Source: Kiloniellaceae bacterium
GTDB taxonomy: Bacteria > Pseudomonadota > Alphaproteobacteria > Kiloniellales > J153
NCBI GenBank assembly: GCA_021776095.1
Contig: JAJFGO010000122.1
Span: 39,362 to 103,361, forward strand
Direction: 5' to 3'
Length of the DNA: 64,000 nt
Positions 23,031 through 32,065 of the stretch are shown here, piece after piece (positions within the stretch are counted from its first letter, which is position 1; the number at the start of each line of letters is the position of its first letter). The notes beneath the pieces were generated by a model, which saw nothing but the letters and a program-made list of their open reading frames with translations, ran no database searches and had not been told where the DNA came from. The position numbers were made by a program, and so were the translations under genes.

Positions 23031-23111
23031 CGTCTTGGAATGAACGCGGCCCCTCGGGCCGCTGAGTGGAGAGAACCCAATACATGGGTATCGTTTGTTA
23101 GATCCTATCCA

Positions 23112-23900
23112 CTAGTCTTTCTTGGCCTGCACATGCAGGTCCCATGGACGCTGACCGCTATGGTACATTTCCTCGAGGTTTTTCCAATCCTTGTAGGTGT
23201 CCATGGCTTCCCAGAACCCTCGGTACTTCCAGGTCATCAGTTTGCCCTCGGAGATCAACCGCTGGAATGGATCCTCGACTAGCTCCTCGCCCGGACGCAT
23301 GTAATCAAAGATCTGCGGCCGCAGCGCAAAGAACCCGCCATTCACCCAGACCTCTGAATCCTGTACGCTTTGAATCAACGTGACGCGGGAATTCTCATCG
23401 GATTCAACGATGTGATAGCTCGAATAAGGACGCACGCTGGCGAAAGCGGCGACGGCATCCGAGTTCCGAAATTCCTCGATATGGGTATCGAGCGGCAAGT
23501 CCGAGAGGCCGTCGCTGTAATTTGCGAGGAAAATTTCTTCGTCGGCGACATGCTCTCTTACCGCCATGAGGCGCTGGCCAAGATTCGCGTGCATACCCGT
23601 ATCGACAAAAGTTATCTTCCAGTCCTTGAGGTCGCTATTGAGAAGCTCGACTTTCCCTTTCGGGCCGAACAGAGTGAAGTCATTCGAGCGGCACTCATCA
23701 TAATTCAGGAAATAGTCCTTGATCATACCCCCCTCGTAGCCGAGGCACAGGATGAATTCGGAATGCCCAAATCCGGCATAGTATCGCATCAAGTGCCAGA
23801 TGATCGGACGCGGCCCGATCTCGACCAGCGGTTTCGGAATGGTCCCCGAATGTTCTTTCAGGCGGGTTCCCATGCCCCCGCAAAAAAGCACAACTTTCAT
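23112..23900 (-). CDS. Sugar-1-phosphate nucleotidyltransferase, RfbF (glucose-1-phosphate cytidylyltransferase) type
   Basis: A 262-residue nucleotidyltransferase. It starts MKVVLFCGGMGTRLKE, with the nucleotide-binding loop, and contains PKPLVEIGPRPIIWH, NYSDGLSD (metal-binding Asp) and WVNGGFFALRP, as in RfbF. It would make a CDP- or dTDP-activated sugar for glycan synthesis. The best likeness is to glucose-1-phosphate cytidylyltransferase (about 257 residues), the first step toward CDP-dideoxysugars, but the later CDP-glucose dehydratase genes are not in the window. That leaves the exact product open. It is followed by the PIG-L gene. Confidence 0.85.
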   Translation of the reverse strand: MKVVLFCGGMGTRLKEHSGTIPKPLVEIGPRPIIWHLMRYYAGFGHSEFILCLGYEGGMIKDYFLNYDECRSNDFTLFGPKGKVELLNSDLKDWKITFVDTGMHANLGQRLMAVREHVADEEIFLANYSDGLSDLPLDTHIEEFRNSDAVAAFASVRPYSSYHIVESDENSRVTLIQSVQDSEVWVNGGFFALRPQIFDYMRPGEELVEDPFQRLISEGKLMTWKYRGFWEAMDTYKDWKNLEEMYHSGQRPWDLHVQAKKD

Positions 23901-24273
23901 TACCGAATCCCGATAGAGAGGATGTTCGAATAAAGTACGCGGGCGTTCAGCACCGTTGCGCCGAAGTTCGCCGTGTACTTGATCGGCCGTGCGACCACGT
24001 TTTCCAAGTCAAGGATATCCACTCTTAATGATGCCGGTTTCGTGAGGTCGTGGGTTGCGCAAATCATCAGCAACCGATCCGAAGGCCGATTTCGAATTTG
24101 AAGCGATCCCCGAAACTGTTATCCGTAATCTGTTCCAAAACCTTTGTCGCAAAAATATTTACAATCCCTTATTCCGAGCCCCGAATTCCATCCGAACCGG
24201 ACAGAACTCGCGAATCATGACAAATCGACGTCTCGAAGGTTAATCGCAAATAAGAAGTACTCATAGTCAAAAA
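23901..24273. other. Gene-free stretch in the accessory island
   Basis: About 370 bases of lower GC between two minus-strand genes. It presumably holds the promoter of the nucleotidyltransferase. A 62-codon plus-strand frame (24055-24243) has no recognisable domain or ribosome site and is not called. Confidence 0.4.
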
Positions 24274-25587
24274 TCAAACAGAAAAAATAGATGCAAGGTG
24301 CATATATTGTTGCTCCAAAAGATCCCGGTATTTTATGCTTGCTTGCTCGATCGTGCTACTCTCCAGATCTAGGTTCCTTTCGAGCAATTTGAATTTTTCG
24401 TATGCTTCTTCAACATCAAAGTCATCGAGCATAACAAAATACTTCTCTTGTCCCATCTCACGCAACAGGTCGGCCGCCTTTCTATAATAGCAAATGCCAA
24501 GTACTGGGACGCCCGCGACGAGCGACAGCACCGTACCATGGAACCGTGTCGCAACCACAATGTTCGCACCCGAGATCACTGTCATCAAATCCTGGACAGA
24601 TGTTGCGGCCTGAACCAGCTCCGTCCCTTGCGGGTCGCTGGCCTTGGTAGGCAAGAGCGGCAGGATGTCGCCAATTACATTGTAATCCTTTGGTTGCGTG
24701 CCGAAGAAAAATATCGGGTAACCTTCGTTCATCAACCGTGTGGAAAGCTCAGCCAGTTTCTCGACATACGATCGGTATTTGCGATCATCAGTCTCGTGCC
24801 AGTATCGACTGTCATACATCGGCATTGGGTTGATACCGACTCTTGGCTTTGCCGGATTTGTCTGCGCCTTTTCAGCCGCCTTATAGGTGAGGTTACTCGC
24901 CAGGTCGGGAAACACTCTGCCCTTTGGGCTCCTGACATTGCCTTCGATCAGTTGGCGGGAAGCCTCGTCGCGAAAAGATAGGTAATCAGCAAAATATACT
25001 GTTGTACGGATCAGAAATTTGCTTACTAGGGAGTATATCGGACCCGCCCCTACACTGACGAATCCGATCTTTGTACCAGACAATTTGCACAGGATCGTCC
25101 ATTTCAGAAGCGTCAACGGAAAGCCGGTTACACCGCCGAAATTGTCCAGAAATTGATTCGATCCCGTAACGATTAGTAGATCAATCGTTTTTAAGCGCCG
25201 ATAGCAGGTTTTCATGAATGGAAGATCCGCCCGCACCTCGCGGAAAAGCGCGAGACAACGTGAAAGCACGCGATATGGGACCCTGAATAACCAGTTATGT
25301 TTTAGCGCTCTAAGTCCACGAGACGACGGGGCGGTGGCGCTCGGCGGTTGTTTGACCGCGACAACTTGCTCTTTATCGTCCCCGCGCTGTATGGCGGCAT
25401 CGTCACCTCTTCGTACCACCGGAAAAGCCGGCACTCCGTAGCGTTCGGCGGTATCCTCAGGTACGACTGAGAAGCAGGTGATCTGCGGATTGTCGAAGTG
25501 CCGAATGACGCTGGCGATGGTGGCTTCGATAATCGCCTCGTCGCCTAGGTTCTGGTTACCGTAGTGTCCAAATATCCCGATATTCAT
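24274..25587 (-). CDS. Polysaccharide pyruvyl transferase family protein
   Basis: A 437-residue protein starting MNIGIFGHYGNQNLGDEAII, the N-terminal signature of PF04230 polysaccharide pyruvyl transferases (CsaB/WcaK group). Other family features are the VTGSNQFLDNFGG stretch, FVSVGAGP, and the C-terminal VVATRFHGTVLSLVAGVPVLG, a donor-binding region. It should add ketal-linked pyruvate to a surface glycan using phosphoenolpyruvate. ATG 25587 was chosen over an in-frame codon at 25623 because the shorter start matches the family. Base composition is less GC-rich than the flanking operons, in line with acquired DNA. Confidence 0.85.
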   Translation of the reverse strand: MNIGIFGHYGNQNLGDEAIIEATIASVIRHFDNPQITCFSVVPEDTAERYGVPAFPVVRRGDDAAIQRGDDKEQVVAVKQPPSATAPSSRGLRALKHNWLFRVPYRVLSRCLALFREVRADLPFMKTCYRRLKTIDLLIVTGSNQFLDNFGGVTGFPLTLLKWTILCKLSGTKIGFVSVGAGPIYSLVSKFLIRTTVYFADYLSFRDEASRQLIEGNVRSPKGRVFPDLASNLTYKAAEKAQTNPAKPRVGINPMPMYDSRYWHETDDRKYRSYVEKLAELSTRLMNEGYPIFFFGTQPKDYNVIGDILPLLPTKASDPQGTELVQAATSVQDLMTVISGANIVVATRFHGTVLSLVAGVPVLGICYYRKAADLLREMGQEKYFVMLDDFDVEEAYEKFKLLERNLDLESSTIEQASIKYRDLLEQQYMHLASIFSV

Positions 25588-25762
25588 GCTTTGTTCCTGA
25601 AACGTCTCGGTGCCCGAGCCCACAAACGTAATTGAGCGATCGTCGGAAATCGGCGTCCGCCCAAAACTCCTTTCTCCAAGTAACTCTATTCTGCCTTCGG
25701 GTATTCATCGCTGTATTCTCCCGAGTCGATCGAACAAACGACAATACCGTCAACATCCTGGT

Positions 25763-26505
25763 CTAATCTGACATTTCCCAAATGATAGCCAATTTCGTGG
25801 AAGTTGTACCACTGTCCCACCGCCAAGGGAACTTCCCCCTCTTGCTGCCATCCGATGGCACTATTTTGATAATCGGCCCGCGATTAGAAGGCCATTCGGT
25901 TACTTTTTTGGCCTTCAGACACACCCCTCCTGTCGTTTTCACCTGATGGTCGATTTCCCCGACATACGCCGGAGCGGGGCTTGGTCGCAACTCATCAATC
26001 AGGCTCAGGATTTCCGGGAACAGATCCCTCAGCACGGCCGCCTCGGCCAACTGATAGGCGGCGTAGCGCCCGTAAGCGACGACCCTGGCCCGGATCTTGA
26101 CAAGTTTCTCCCGCAGTATGGTCAGCGACCAGCCCTCGATCGCCTTTGGCAAAGCCGGCGTCCGCGTGAAGTTGGCGAGATTGTAGGCCAGGACGTGAAA
26201 CTGCAGCCGGACGGCGTTGTCGCGGAACTTGCGGCATGACAGCCGGGTCCACCGGATGGCGCCCTTGACGTATTGTTCCGCTTTGCCTCGTCGATTTTGG
26301 AAGGCCACCACCCGCTCAGCAGGACGGCTCAGGTTGGTGATGATGCAGCCAATGCGGGGAACCAGTTCGCCGGGATGCCATTCCATCTCGGCCACCATGC
26401 GGCGGACCTTGTCCCAGCTCTTGTCTGGTAGCTGAAGTTAGCGTTGTAGCGGCGCACACGGCTCGGCGGACGGCCTACGGGTCGCGTGAGCATATGGCCG
26501 ACGCT
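25763..26505 (-). pseudogene. IS1380-family transposase remnant, frameshifted and lacking its N-terminal half
   Basis: In one frame the minus strand reads GHMLTRPVGRPPSRVRRYNA, then NFSYQT (26496-26425). After an apparent one-base loss near 26419-26425 it continues with SWDKVRRMVAEMEWHPGELV, then PRIGCIITNLSRPAERVVAF and RWTRLSCRKFRDNAVRLQFH. These are the C-terminal hallmarks of IS1380 transposases (the VEWHPGELYPRVGFIVTNL and IKWTRLSCR...NAVRLQLHALAYNL regions). The catalytic first half is missing. It sits between the pyruvyltransferase and methyltransferase genes, marking an IS-mediated rearrangement. Confidence 0.75.
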
Positions 26506-26632
26506 TTCCATCTTTCGAGGCCAAACAACCCAAACCCTTCACAAGGGCGCAGATTTTTGTTCCTGGCAGTCGCAACACAATGCCAGGCCGAAGTTGCGAG
26601 AAAAAATGTCGCCGAATTGCACTGCAGTTTTG

Positions 26633-27382
26633 CTATTTGATGGCGCGAACGCTGTAATTGGTCGTGTAGCGGGTACTACCATGACTGAAGTGGTCGAGCG
26701 TCGGGGCGATGCGGTTGAGCAGGGGGATTAGCGTAAGGCTCAGCGCTTTTTGCACATAGTAGTTGTCGCTAACGAGACTCAGCGCGACATTCATAAGTCT
26801 CACGATACCATGTATCGAGTAACCTTCTGGAACGATCTCAACTTGGGAGAAGTCAGACAACAAGATTCTCAGCCCGCCAGGAAGGAAACGCCAATGTTCG
26901 TCATGGAACTCTGGATACATGGCCGTTGTCGACAGAATAAGTGTTCCGTCCGGACGCAAGACTCGGTGCAATTCGCTGACTAGCTGTGCGGGATCGTTCG
27001 CGTACGTCAGCACCTGGGTACAGATCACTACATCGAAGTACCTATCCGCGAAGGGAATGTTTTCTCCCGCCGCAACCACGTCGACCATACCTTCAAGAAT
27101 GGGGTCCAAGCCTATGTATTGCTCAACGCCCTCGCCCAAAAGCGCTCGCCACGGCTGCACCCTTCCTCCAACGTCAAGTATGCGAGGACGGCCCGCTGCA
27201 AGCGCTTCCAGCCATGGACCGATAATCTTCCTTCGGTAGCTCCGCACTAAATAGTCGCGGTCTCGCAAAGAGGGGGCAAGGACATCACGCGAGTGCCGTT
27301 GCGCCGTTTCAAATGAAGCACGCGGCGCCTGATCGCTGGGTTCGTCGGCAAGACGAAAATAGCTGTAACCCTTAGCGTCCAT
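26633..27382 (-). CDS. Class I SAM-dependent methyltransferase
   Basis: A 249-residue methyltransferase with the Rossmann-like SAM motifs: RILDVGGRVQPW (motif I, about residue 67), YIGLDPILEGMVDVV (motif II), and YFDVVICTQVLTYANDPAQL with LRPDGTLILSTTAMYPEF (motifs IV and V). It resembles type-11 methyltransferases of polysaccharide and lipid loci. The acceptor is unknown; methylation of a glycan residue is likely given the neighbours. No signal peptide. The start at 27382 is an ATG; the C-terminal region is hydrophobic and may touch the membrane. Confidence 0.85.
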   Translation of the reverse strand: MDAKGYSYFRLADEPSDQAPRASFETAQRHSRDVLAPSLRDRDYLVRSYRRKIIGPWLEALAAGRPRILDVGGRVQPWRALLGEGVEQYIGLDPILEGMVDVVAAGENIPFADRYFDVVICTQVLTYANDPAQLVSELHRVLRPDGTLILSTTAMYPEFHDEHWRFLPGGLRILLSDFSQVEIVPEGYSIHGIVRLMNVALSLVSDNYYVQKALSLTLIPLLNRIAPTLDHFSHGSTRYTTNYSVRAIK

Positions 27383-27571
27383 TGCATCCCGACCCGTCGC
27401 CGCAACCCGCAGTTGATACCAACCTTAGATTAGACTAATAATCGCATGGAGAAAGGGGAGATTTTCTCTGATGTCGATTCGTGACGTAAAGTAACTCGTC
27501 GCCTTTTTCCCAGGATTTTTAATTTATAGATTGTGTATAAACGACAACCATTTCATAACAACAACAGATAC

Positions 27572-27652
27572 ATAAATAACACCGCAAAACTGGGAATTTT
27601 TTACATAAGCAGAAATATAAATAACACTGCAAAACTGGGATTTTTTTCATAA
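27572..27652. repeat. Two direct repeats of about 36 bp, 45-bp period
   Basis: Copies at 27572-27607 and 27617-27652 share ATAAATAACAC(C/T)GCAAAACTGGGA followed by a T-run and CATAA. Only about four bases differ between them. They lie about 430 bases before the FG-GAP gene and about 200 bases upstream of the methyltransferase, which is on the other strand. Binding sites for a regulator, or a short tandem duplication, are possible. Confidence 0.7.
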
Positions 27653-27756
27653 ACTTCGTCTACGACTATCGGATAATACTGACATTCAATGATCAGAATT
27701 CATGCGCCCATTTTCGGTGTCCAATGGACGTGATTTTCCATGGCTGATCAGGCGGA

Positions 27757-27912
27757 AGGTCTACCGTCGTTCCCGCTACTCAGAAAAGCCCTGGAGGACC
27801 ACATGCAAAACGCCAAAGCCAAATCCGCCCTCGACACCATCAAAGAGGCCGCATAGCCTCATCACCCAACGTTGCCTGCATCGCCTTTTTCAATAAAGAT
27901 CCGGACATCGCC
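27757..27912 (+). repeat. Copy 1 of a ~155 bp element repeated in inverted orientation
   Basis: Compared with the minus strand of 35010-35164, this stretch matches at roughly 85-90% by eye with one small indel. Shared text includes CATGCAAAACGCC, AAATCCGCCCTCGACACCAT and GAGGCCGCATAGCCTCATCA. Both copies encode the same short end (MQNA(K/R)AKSALDTIKEAA, then stop) with some silent changes, so it may be the tail of a transposase gene. I do not recognise the family. Confidence 0.75.
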
Positions 27913-28080
27913 CGGCATGCTTGGCGAATGGCAGGACGTGGGTATTTCTGTTGTCAATGGTATTCCATTCCAAATACCTTGGTTTCTTTCCAGATGAGCG
28001 GCTTAATCGACAGATTGGGCACGCTATGGCGGACGACGTCGATCGCCGCCTTGCCCGCTACGATTAGGGATCGATAGTTG

Positions 28081-30309
28081 ATGATTTCGCGGACAAGAAT
28101 TGCCGGCTTGTCGTTGGCAGGCACGCTGATTCTCGTCGCAACAATGGCTTTTCTCTTTACTGCCTGGCAGAAGAGCGGCGCGGACAGTGAAATGTTCCGA
28201 TACCTAGTCATCGACTCGGACGGCCCCAGCGACCCTTGGGGAAAGTCAGTTGGCGACCTAAATGGAGACGGACTTCCAGATCTTTTGATTGGCGGGCACG
28301 GTTCTCAACAACTGGTATGGTACTCGAACCCGGACTGGAAACGGGCCACGATCTTCGAGGGAGAGAATTTCAGCACCGATCATGAGATTGCGGACATCGA
28401 TGACGATGGCCTCGACGACGTCATAAGCCTTACTGACAAGCAACTCGTCTGGTACCGGAATCCGGACTGGACCTCAACAACCATTGCAAACGAAAGTCTC
28501 CATGATATCGAAGTCGCAGACTTTGATAATGACGGAGACATGGATATCATTGCGCGCAATCAGAGCGCGTTCGGCGGCTCCGGCGCTATCGTCCATCTAT
28601 TTAGACAAGATGCGCCCGATCGCTGGACAGAGTCAAAACTGACAGGTCCGAACGGCGAAGGTCTCAAAGTCATCGATATCAACAATGACGGTTACATGGA
28701 CATCCTTGTCAATACGGTTTGGTTCGAAAACCCGGGTGGCGGAACCAAGGATGTTTGGAAAGAGCACACCTATTCCCGTTCTTGGACCTGGCCGCACGTC
28801 TTCATCGACGCTCGAGATATCGATGGGGACGGGCGAATTGATATTGCTCTGTCACCGGCCGAACCTCAGGGCGGCAGATATCGGATCTCCTGGTTTCAGG
28901 CGCCGGTGAACCCGGCTGATATCTGGACCGAGCATGTGATCGCACCCGACGTCGAATCGGTCATTCATTTCGTCGGTCTGGAAGACATGGACGGTGATGG
29001 CGATTCCGACCTCGTAAGCGCCCATATGCACCAGGGCAACGATCCCGATGACGTCACAGTTTACCTGAACGGTGGCAAGGGCGCGCATTGGTTGCCGCAG
29101 ATTGTCGCGGTGACCGGGTCGCACAGTATGCGCCTAGCCGACATCGATCAGGACGGCGACATCGATATGTTTGGCGCCAACTGGTCGGGGGAACATCAGA
29201 CGATCGAATTGTGGCAAAACAGGACATGCCCCCAGTCGCACTCTTGGCGCCGGCAGGTTCTGGACGACGAAAGACCCTGGACAGCGGTTTTCGTGGCCGC
29301 CGCGGACCTGGATCAGGACGGTTTTCAAGACGTCGTCGCCGGCGCCTGGTGGTACCGAAATCCGGGTCTAGTATGGCGCGCGTGGGAGCGTCGGGCGATC
29401 GGCCAGGGGGTCGGGCAGTTTGCGACGGTCGCCGATTTCGACGGTGACGGCTTGCCCGATATACTCGCCACCAAGGGGAAGGATGGTGTCTATGGCGGCG
29501 ATCTCGTCTGGGTGAGGAACCTTGGCGAGGGACGGTTCGCCGACCCGGTGCCGGTGGCTCAAACCGGGGGTGATTTTCTACAGGGCGTGGCCGTGGGAGA
29601 TTTCAGCGGCAACGGCGCAACGCAGGTTGCGTTATCCTGGCATGGCGCTGGGATGGGCGTGCAATTGCTGACCGCGCCGCCGGACAGCGGCAGTCCATGG
29701 CTGCTGGAGACAATTTCATCGACGTCGCAGGATGAAGCGCTCAGCGCCGCCGATCTCAACCGCGACGGCAATCTGGACTTGCTGTTGGGAACGAAGTGGC
29801 TGGAGAATACCGGCGGGAGTTGGTTACTTCACAATCTGAGCAACACGAGCGATAGTCCGGACCGGAATCGGCTTGCGGACATTAACGGAGATGGCCGGCT
29901 GGACGCCGTGGTTGGTTTCGAAGCGATCAACGTGGCGGGCGATCTCGTCTGGTACGAACAACCGGAAAGACCCGAGGAAATATGGCGCGGCACGCGGATT
30001 GCGTCGATCACGGGCCCTATGAGCCTGGATGTCGCCGACTGGGATAAGGACGGCGACCTCGACATTGTCGCCGGCGAGCACAATTTGGAACGCCCGGAAG
30101 AAGCTGAAATCTCATTGTTCATCAATCTCGATGGCACGGGGCTGCAATGGGAAAAGCGGCTGATCCATCGCGGCGATGAGCATCACGATGGCGCCCTGTT
30201 TGTCGATCTAGATAATGACGGAGATCTCGACGTGGTTTCGATCGGCTGGGGACACAACAAGGTAATTGCGTACGAAAACAGGCATAACAGTTGCGTTTCG
30301 ATGCGATAG
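28081..30309 (+). CDS. Exported FG-GAP/VCBS calcium-binding repeat protein
   Basis: A 742-residue protein with a hydrophobic N-terminus (LAGTLILVATMAFLFTAW, residues ~12-30) acting as a signal or anchor. The rest is a tandem array of integrin-like FG-GAP/VCBS repeats. At least 13 loops of the form DxDxDGxxD are visible (for example DLNGDGLPD, DIDDDGLDD, DFDNDGDMD, DMDGDGDSD, DLDQDGFQD, DWDKDGDLD), typical Ca2+-binding turns of a beta-propeller. One is degenerate (DFSGNGATQ). The phrase VWYxNPDW recurs between blades. Such proteins are surface-exposed and often bind carbohydrate or other surfaces. ATG 28081 was chosen over TTG 28078. Function is unknown; position in a glycan island fits a surface role. 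Confidence 0.85.
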   Translation: MISRTRIAGLSLAGTLILVATMAFLFTAWQKSGADSEMFRYLVIDSDGPSDPWGKSVGDLNGDGLPDLLIGGHGSQQLVWYSNPDWKRATIFEGENFSTDHEIADIDDDGLDDVISLTDKQLVWYRNPDWTSTTIANESLHDIEVADFDNDGDMDIIARNQSAFGGSGAIVHLFRQDAPDRWTESKLTGPNGEGLKVIDINNDGYMDILVNTVWFENPGGGTKDVWKEHTYSRSWTWPHVFIDARDIDGDGRIDIALSPAEPQGGRYRISWFQAPVNPADIWTEHVIAPDVESVIHFVGLEDMDGDGDSDLVSAHMHQGNDPDDVTVYLNGGKGAHWLPQIVAVTGSHSMRLADIDQDGDIDMFGANWSGEHQTIELWQNRTCPQSHSWRRQVLDDERPWTAVFVAAADLDQDGFQDVVAGAWWYRNPGLVWRAWERRAIGQGVGQFATVADFDGDGLPDILATKGKDGVYGGDLVWVRNLGEGRFADPVPVAQTGGDFLQGVAVGDFSGNGATQVALSWHGAGMGVQLLTAPPDSGSPWLLETISSTSQDEALSAADLNRDGNLDLLLGTKWLENTGGSWLLHNLSNTSDSPDRNRLADINGDGRLDAVVGFEAINVAGDLVWYEQPERPEEIWRGTRIASITGPMSLDVADWDKDGDLDIVAGEHNLERPEEAEISLFINLDGTGLQWEKRLIHRGDEHHDGALFVDLDNDGDLDVVSIGWGHNKVIAYENRHNSCVSMR

Positions 30310-30536
30310 ATGAAGCGGCGCCCGACAAGCGTTCTCAACAGATAATATTAACGTATTTGCAATAATAGAAAAAGCTGGCGCGTGATCTCTCAATCGAGTG
30401 TGTCCAAACTCGGGCTTCGGACGGAAAACTCTCGATGTTTTCCGGTCCGATTGAATAGGCTGAAGCGAAAAATGCGTCTTAGGGAATTTACGGCGACGGC
30501 ATGTAGATTGCGTCTTTTCGGAGCTACTAGATAGAC

Positions 30537-31880
30537 ATGACTACAAGAAAACATAGCCTACTTGAAAGAATTGAGGCCCTCGATGTGAACTCCTGCGGAC
30601 GCCAAATGCACAATTTGGTCGAACGACTGTTCCCAATCTGCCGCAGTATTACCGGAGACGGTGTCAGGGAAACGCTGCGCATACTCCAAGACATTATTCC
30701 ATTGGAGGTTCATGAAGTCCCGACGGGAACTGCGGCATTCGACTGGACGATCCCTAAGGAATGGAATGTTCGAGACGCATATATTAAGAATTCCAGAGGG
30801 CGCAAAGTTATCGATTTCGGCGTCTCGAACTTACATCTCGTGAGTTATAGCGTTCCAGTGCAAAAGCGACTTTCGCTTGCCGAATTGAGCAAGCATTTGC
30901 ATACGGATCCGGACCATCCAGATTGGGTGCCTTACAGGACGTCCTACTACAACGAAACCTGGGGTTTCTGCCTTTCCCACAACCAGTTCCAGGAGCTAGA
31001 GGAGGACGAGTACGAGATTCATATTGATGCGGATTTGCAAGATGGTTCTCTGACCTATGGCGAATTGGTTGTGCCAGGCAACGAAGCGGAAGAAGTCCTG
31101 TTGTTCGCCCATACTTGTCATCCGTCACTCTGCAACGACAATCTTTCGGGTATCGCTCTGGTAACGCACCTTGCTCAAATCCTTTCCGAAATAGAGTTGC
31201 GCTACACATATCGTTTCGTATTTGCCCCGGCGACGATCGGGTCGATTACCTGGCTGTCTCGAAACGAGGAGGCACTGGGGAGAATCCGCCACGGGCTTGT
31301 TGCCTCGGTACTCGGAGATCCGGGCGGTTTTCACTACAAGCGAACCTACGATGGCGACGCGGACATCGACCGCGCGGTTGTCCAGAGCCTACGCGATCTG
31401 GGCGTGCCGTTCGAAGTCAGAGAGTTCGAACCATGGGGTTATGACGAGCGCCAATTCAACTCGCCGGGCTTACGTCTGCCGGTGGGTCGCTTGACGCGCT
31501 CGCCCAATGGTGAGTTCGCGGAGTATCACACTTCGGCGGACAACCTAGAATTCGTGAAAGCCGAGTGCCTCGGCCAGTCGCTGCACGCCTATCTGGCGAT
31601 CGTGAATACCCTGGAGGCGAATCGAGTTTACAAGAATCTTTCCCCCAATGGCGAACCGCAACTCGGTCGCAGGGGGCTCTACAGAAAACTCGGCGGCCTG
31701 CAATCGGTTGAAGCCACGCAACTCGCGATGTTGTGGGTTCTCAATGGCTCAGACGGGCACAATTCACTGCTGGATATCGCGGAACGCGCCAAGATGCCGT
31801 TCTCACAGGTGCAAACAGCTGCGAGTCTGCTGGAATCGAACCATTTGCTGGCGCTTGTCGAACCAGACGTCGCAGAGTGA
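30537..31880 (+). CDS. DUF4910/DUF2172-type zinc aminopeptidase-like protein of surface-glycan loci
   Basis: A 447-residue cytosolic protein of the M28-like aminopeptidase fold found in many polysaccharide loci. N-terminal motif: LFPICRSITGDGVRETL. Probable metal ligands are in LLFAHTCHPSLCNDNLSGI (about 189), with later Glu/His positions around LGDPGGFHYKRT and FAEYHTSADNLEF (about 331). The C-terminal 70 residues look like a winged helix (LLDIAERAKMPFSQVQTAA). In such loci these proteins have been proposed to act in sugar modification, but no reaction is proven here. It starts 228 bases after the FG-GAP gene. Confidence 0.75.
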   Translation: MTTRKHSLLERIEALDVNSCGRQMHNLVERLFPICRSITGDGVRETLRILQDIIPLEVHEVPTGTAAFDWTIPKEWNVRDAYIKNSRGRKVIDFGVSNLHLVSYSVPVQKRLSLAELSKHLHTDPDHPDWVPYRTSYYNETWGFCLSHNQFQELEEDEYEIHIDADLQDGSLTYGELVVPGNEAEEVLLFAHTCHPSLCNDNLSGIALVTHLAQILSEIELRYTYRFVFAPATIGSITWLSRNEEALGRIRHGLVASVLGDPGGFHYKRTYDGDADIDRAVVQSLRDLGVPFEVREFEPWGYDERQFNSPGLRLPVGRLTRSPNGEFAEYHTSADNLEFVKAECLGQSLHAYLAIVNTLEANRVYKNLSPNGEPQLGRRGLYRKLGGLQSVEATQLAMLWVLNGSDGHNSLLDIAERAKMPFSQVQTAASLLESNHLLALVEPDVAE

Positions 31881-31899
31881 CAGGTTTCTCAAACCAGCA

Positions 31900-32040
31900 T
31901 TATTCGAATGCTGATTTCGCCGTGGTTCTCATAAAGCCGGTTCAGGCCGTTGCACTTGAGGCTGCGATAGACCCCTGCATCCGAGACCCTGAGACCGTGA
32001 TAGCGCTCCAGGTACCAGACGATCCGGATTGGCCCCAGGT
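31900..32040 (-). pseudogene. IS481-family transposase fragment
   Basis: The minus strand reads GPIRIVWYLERYHGLRVSDA, then GVYRSLKCNGLNRLYENHGE. This corresponds to the region before the catalytic core in IS481-type transposases (consensus GPxRIVWYLERYHGxxxSDxxVYRxLKRNGLNRL). Only about 45 codons remain, with neither ends nor catalytic Asp/Glu. It lies between the aminopeptidase-like gene and the secreted protein gene. Confidence 0.7.
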
Positions 32041-32065
32041 GGTACTAGCGACGAAGGTGCCTGGC

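Larger units (their letters stand above)
27383..28080. other. Gene-free AT-rich region with tandem and inverted repeats
   Basis: About 700 bases between divergent genes. The AT-rich portion (27480-27700) contains a 45-bp-period direct repeat (27572-27652). From 27757 to 27912 lies a copy of the ~155 bp element also found inverted at 35010-35164. The promoters for the methyltransferase and FG-GAP genes should be here. No intact gene was found. Confidence 0.55.

Noticed and set aside
24055..24243. 62-codon plus-strand open frame between sugar genes
   Set aside because: No domain or ribosome site; its neighbours are on the other strand.
27572..27652. CRISPR-like array
   Set aside because: Only two copies with a near-identical unit and a short spacer; no cas genes in the window.
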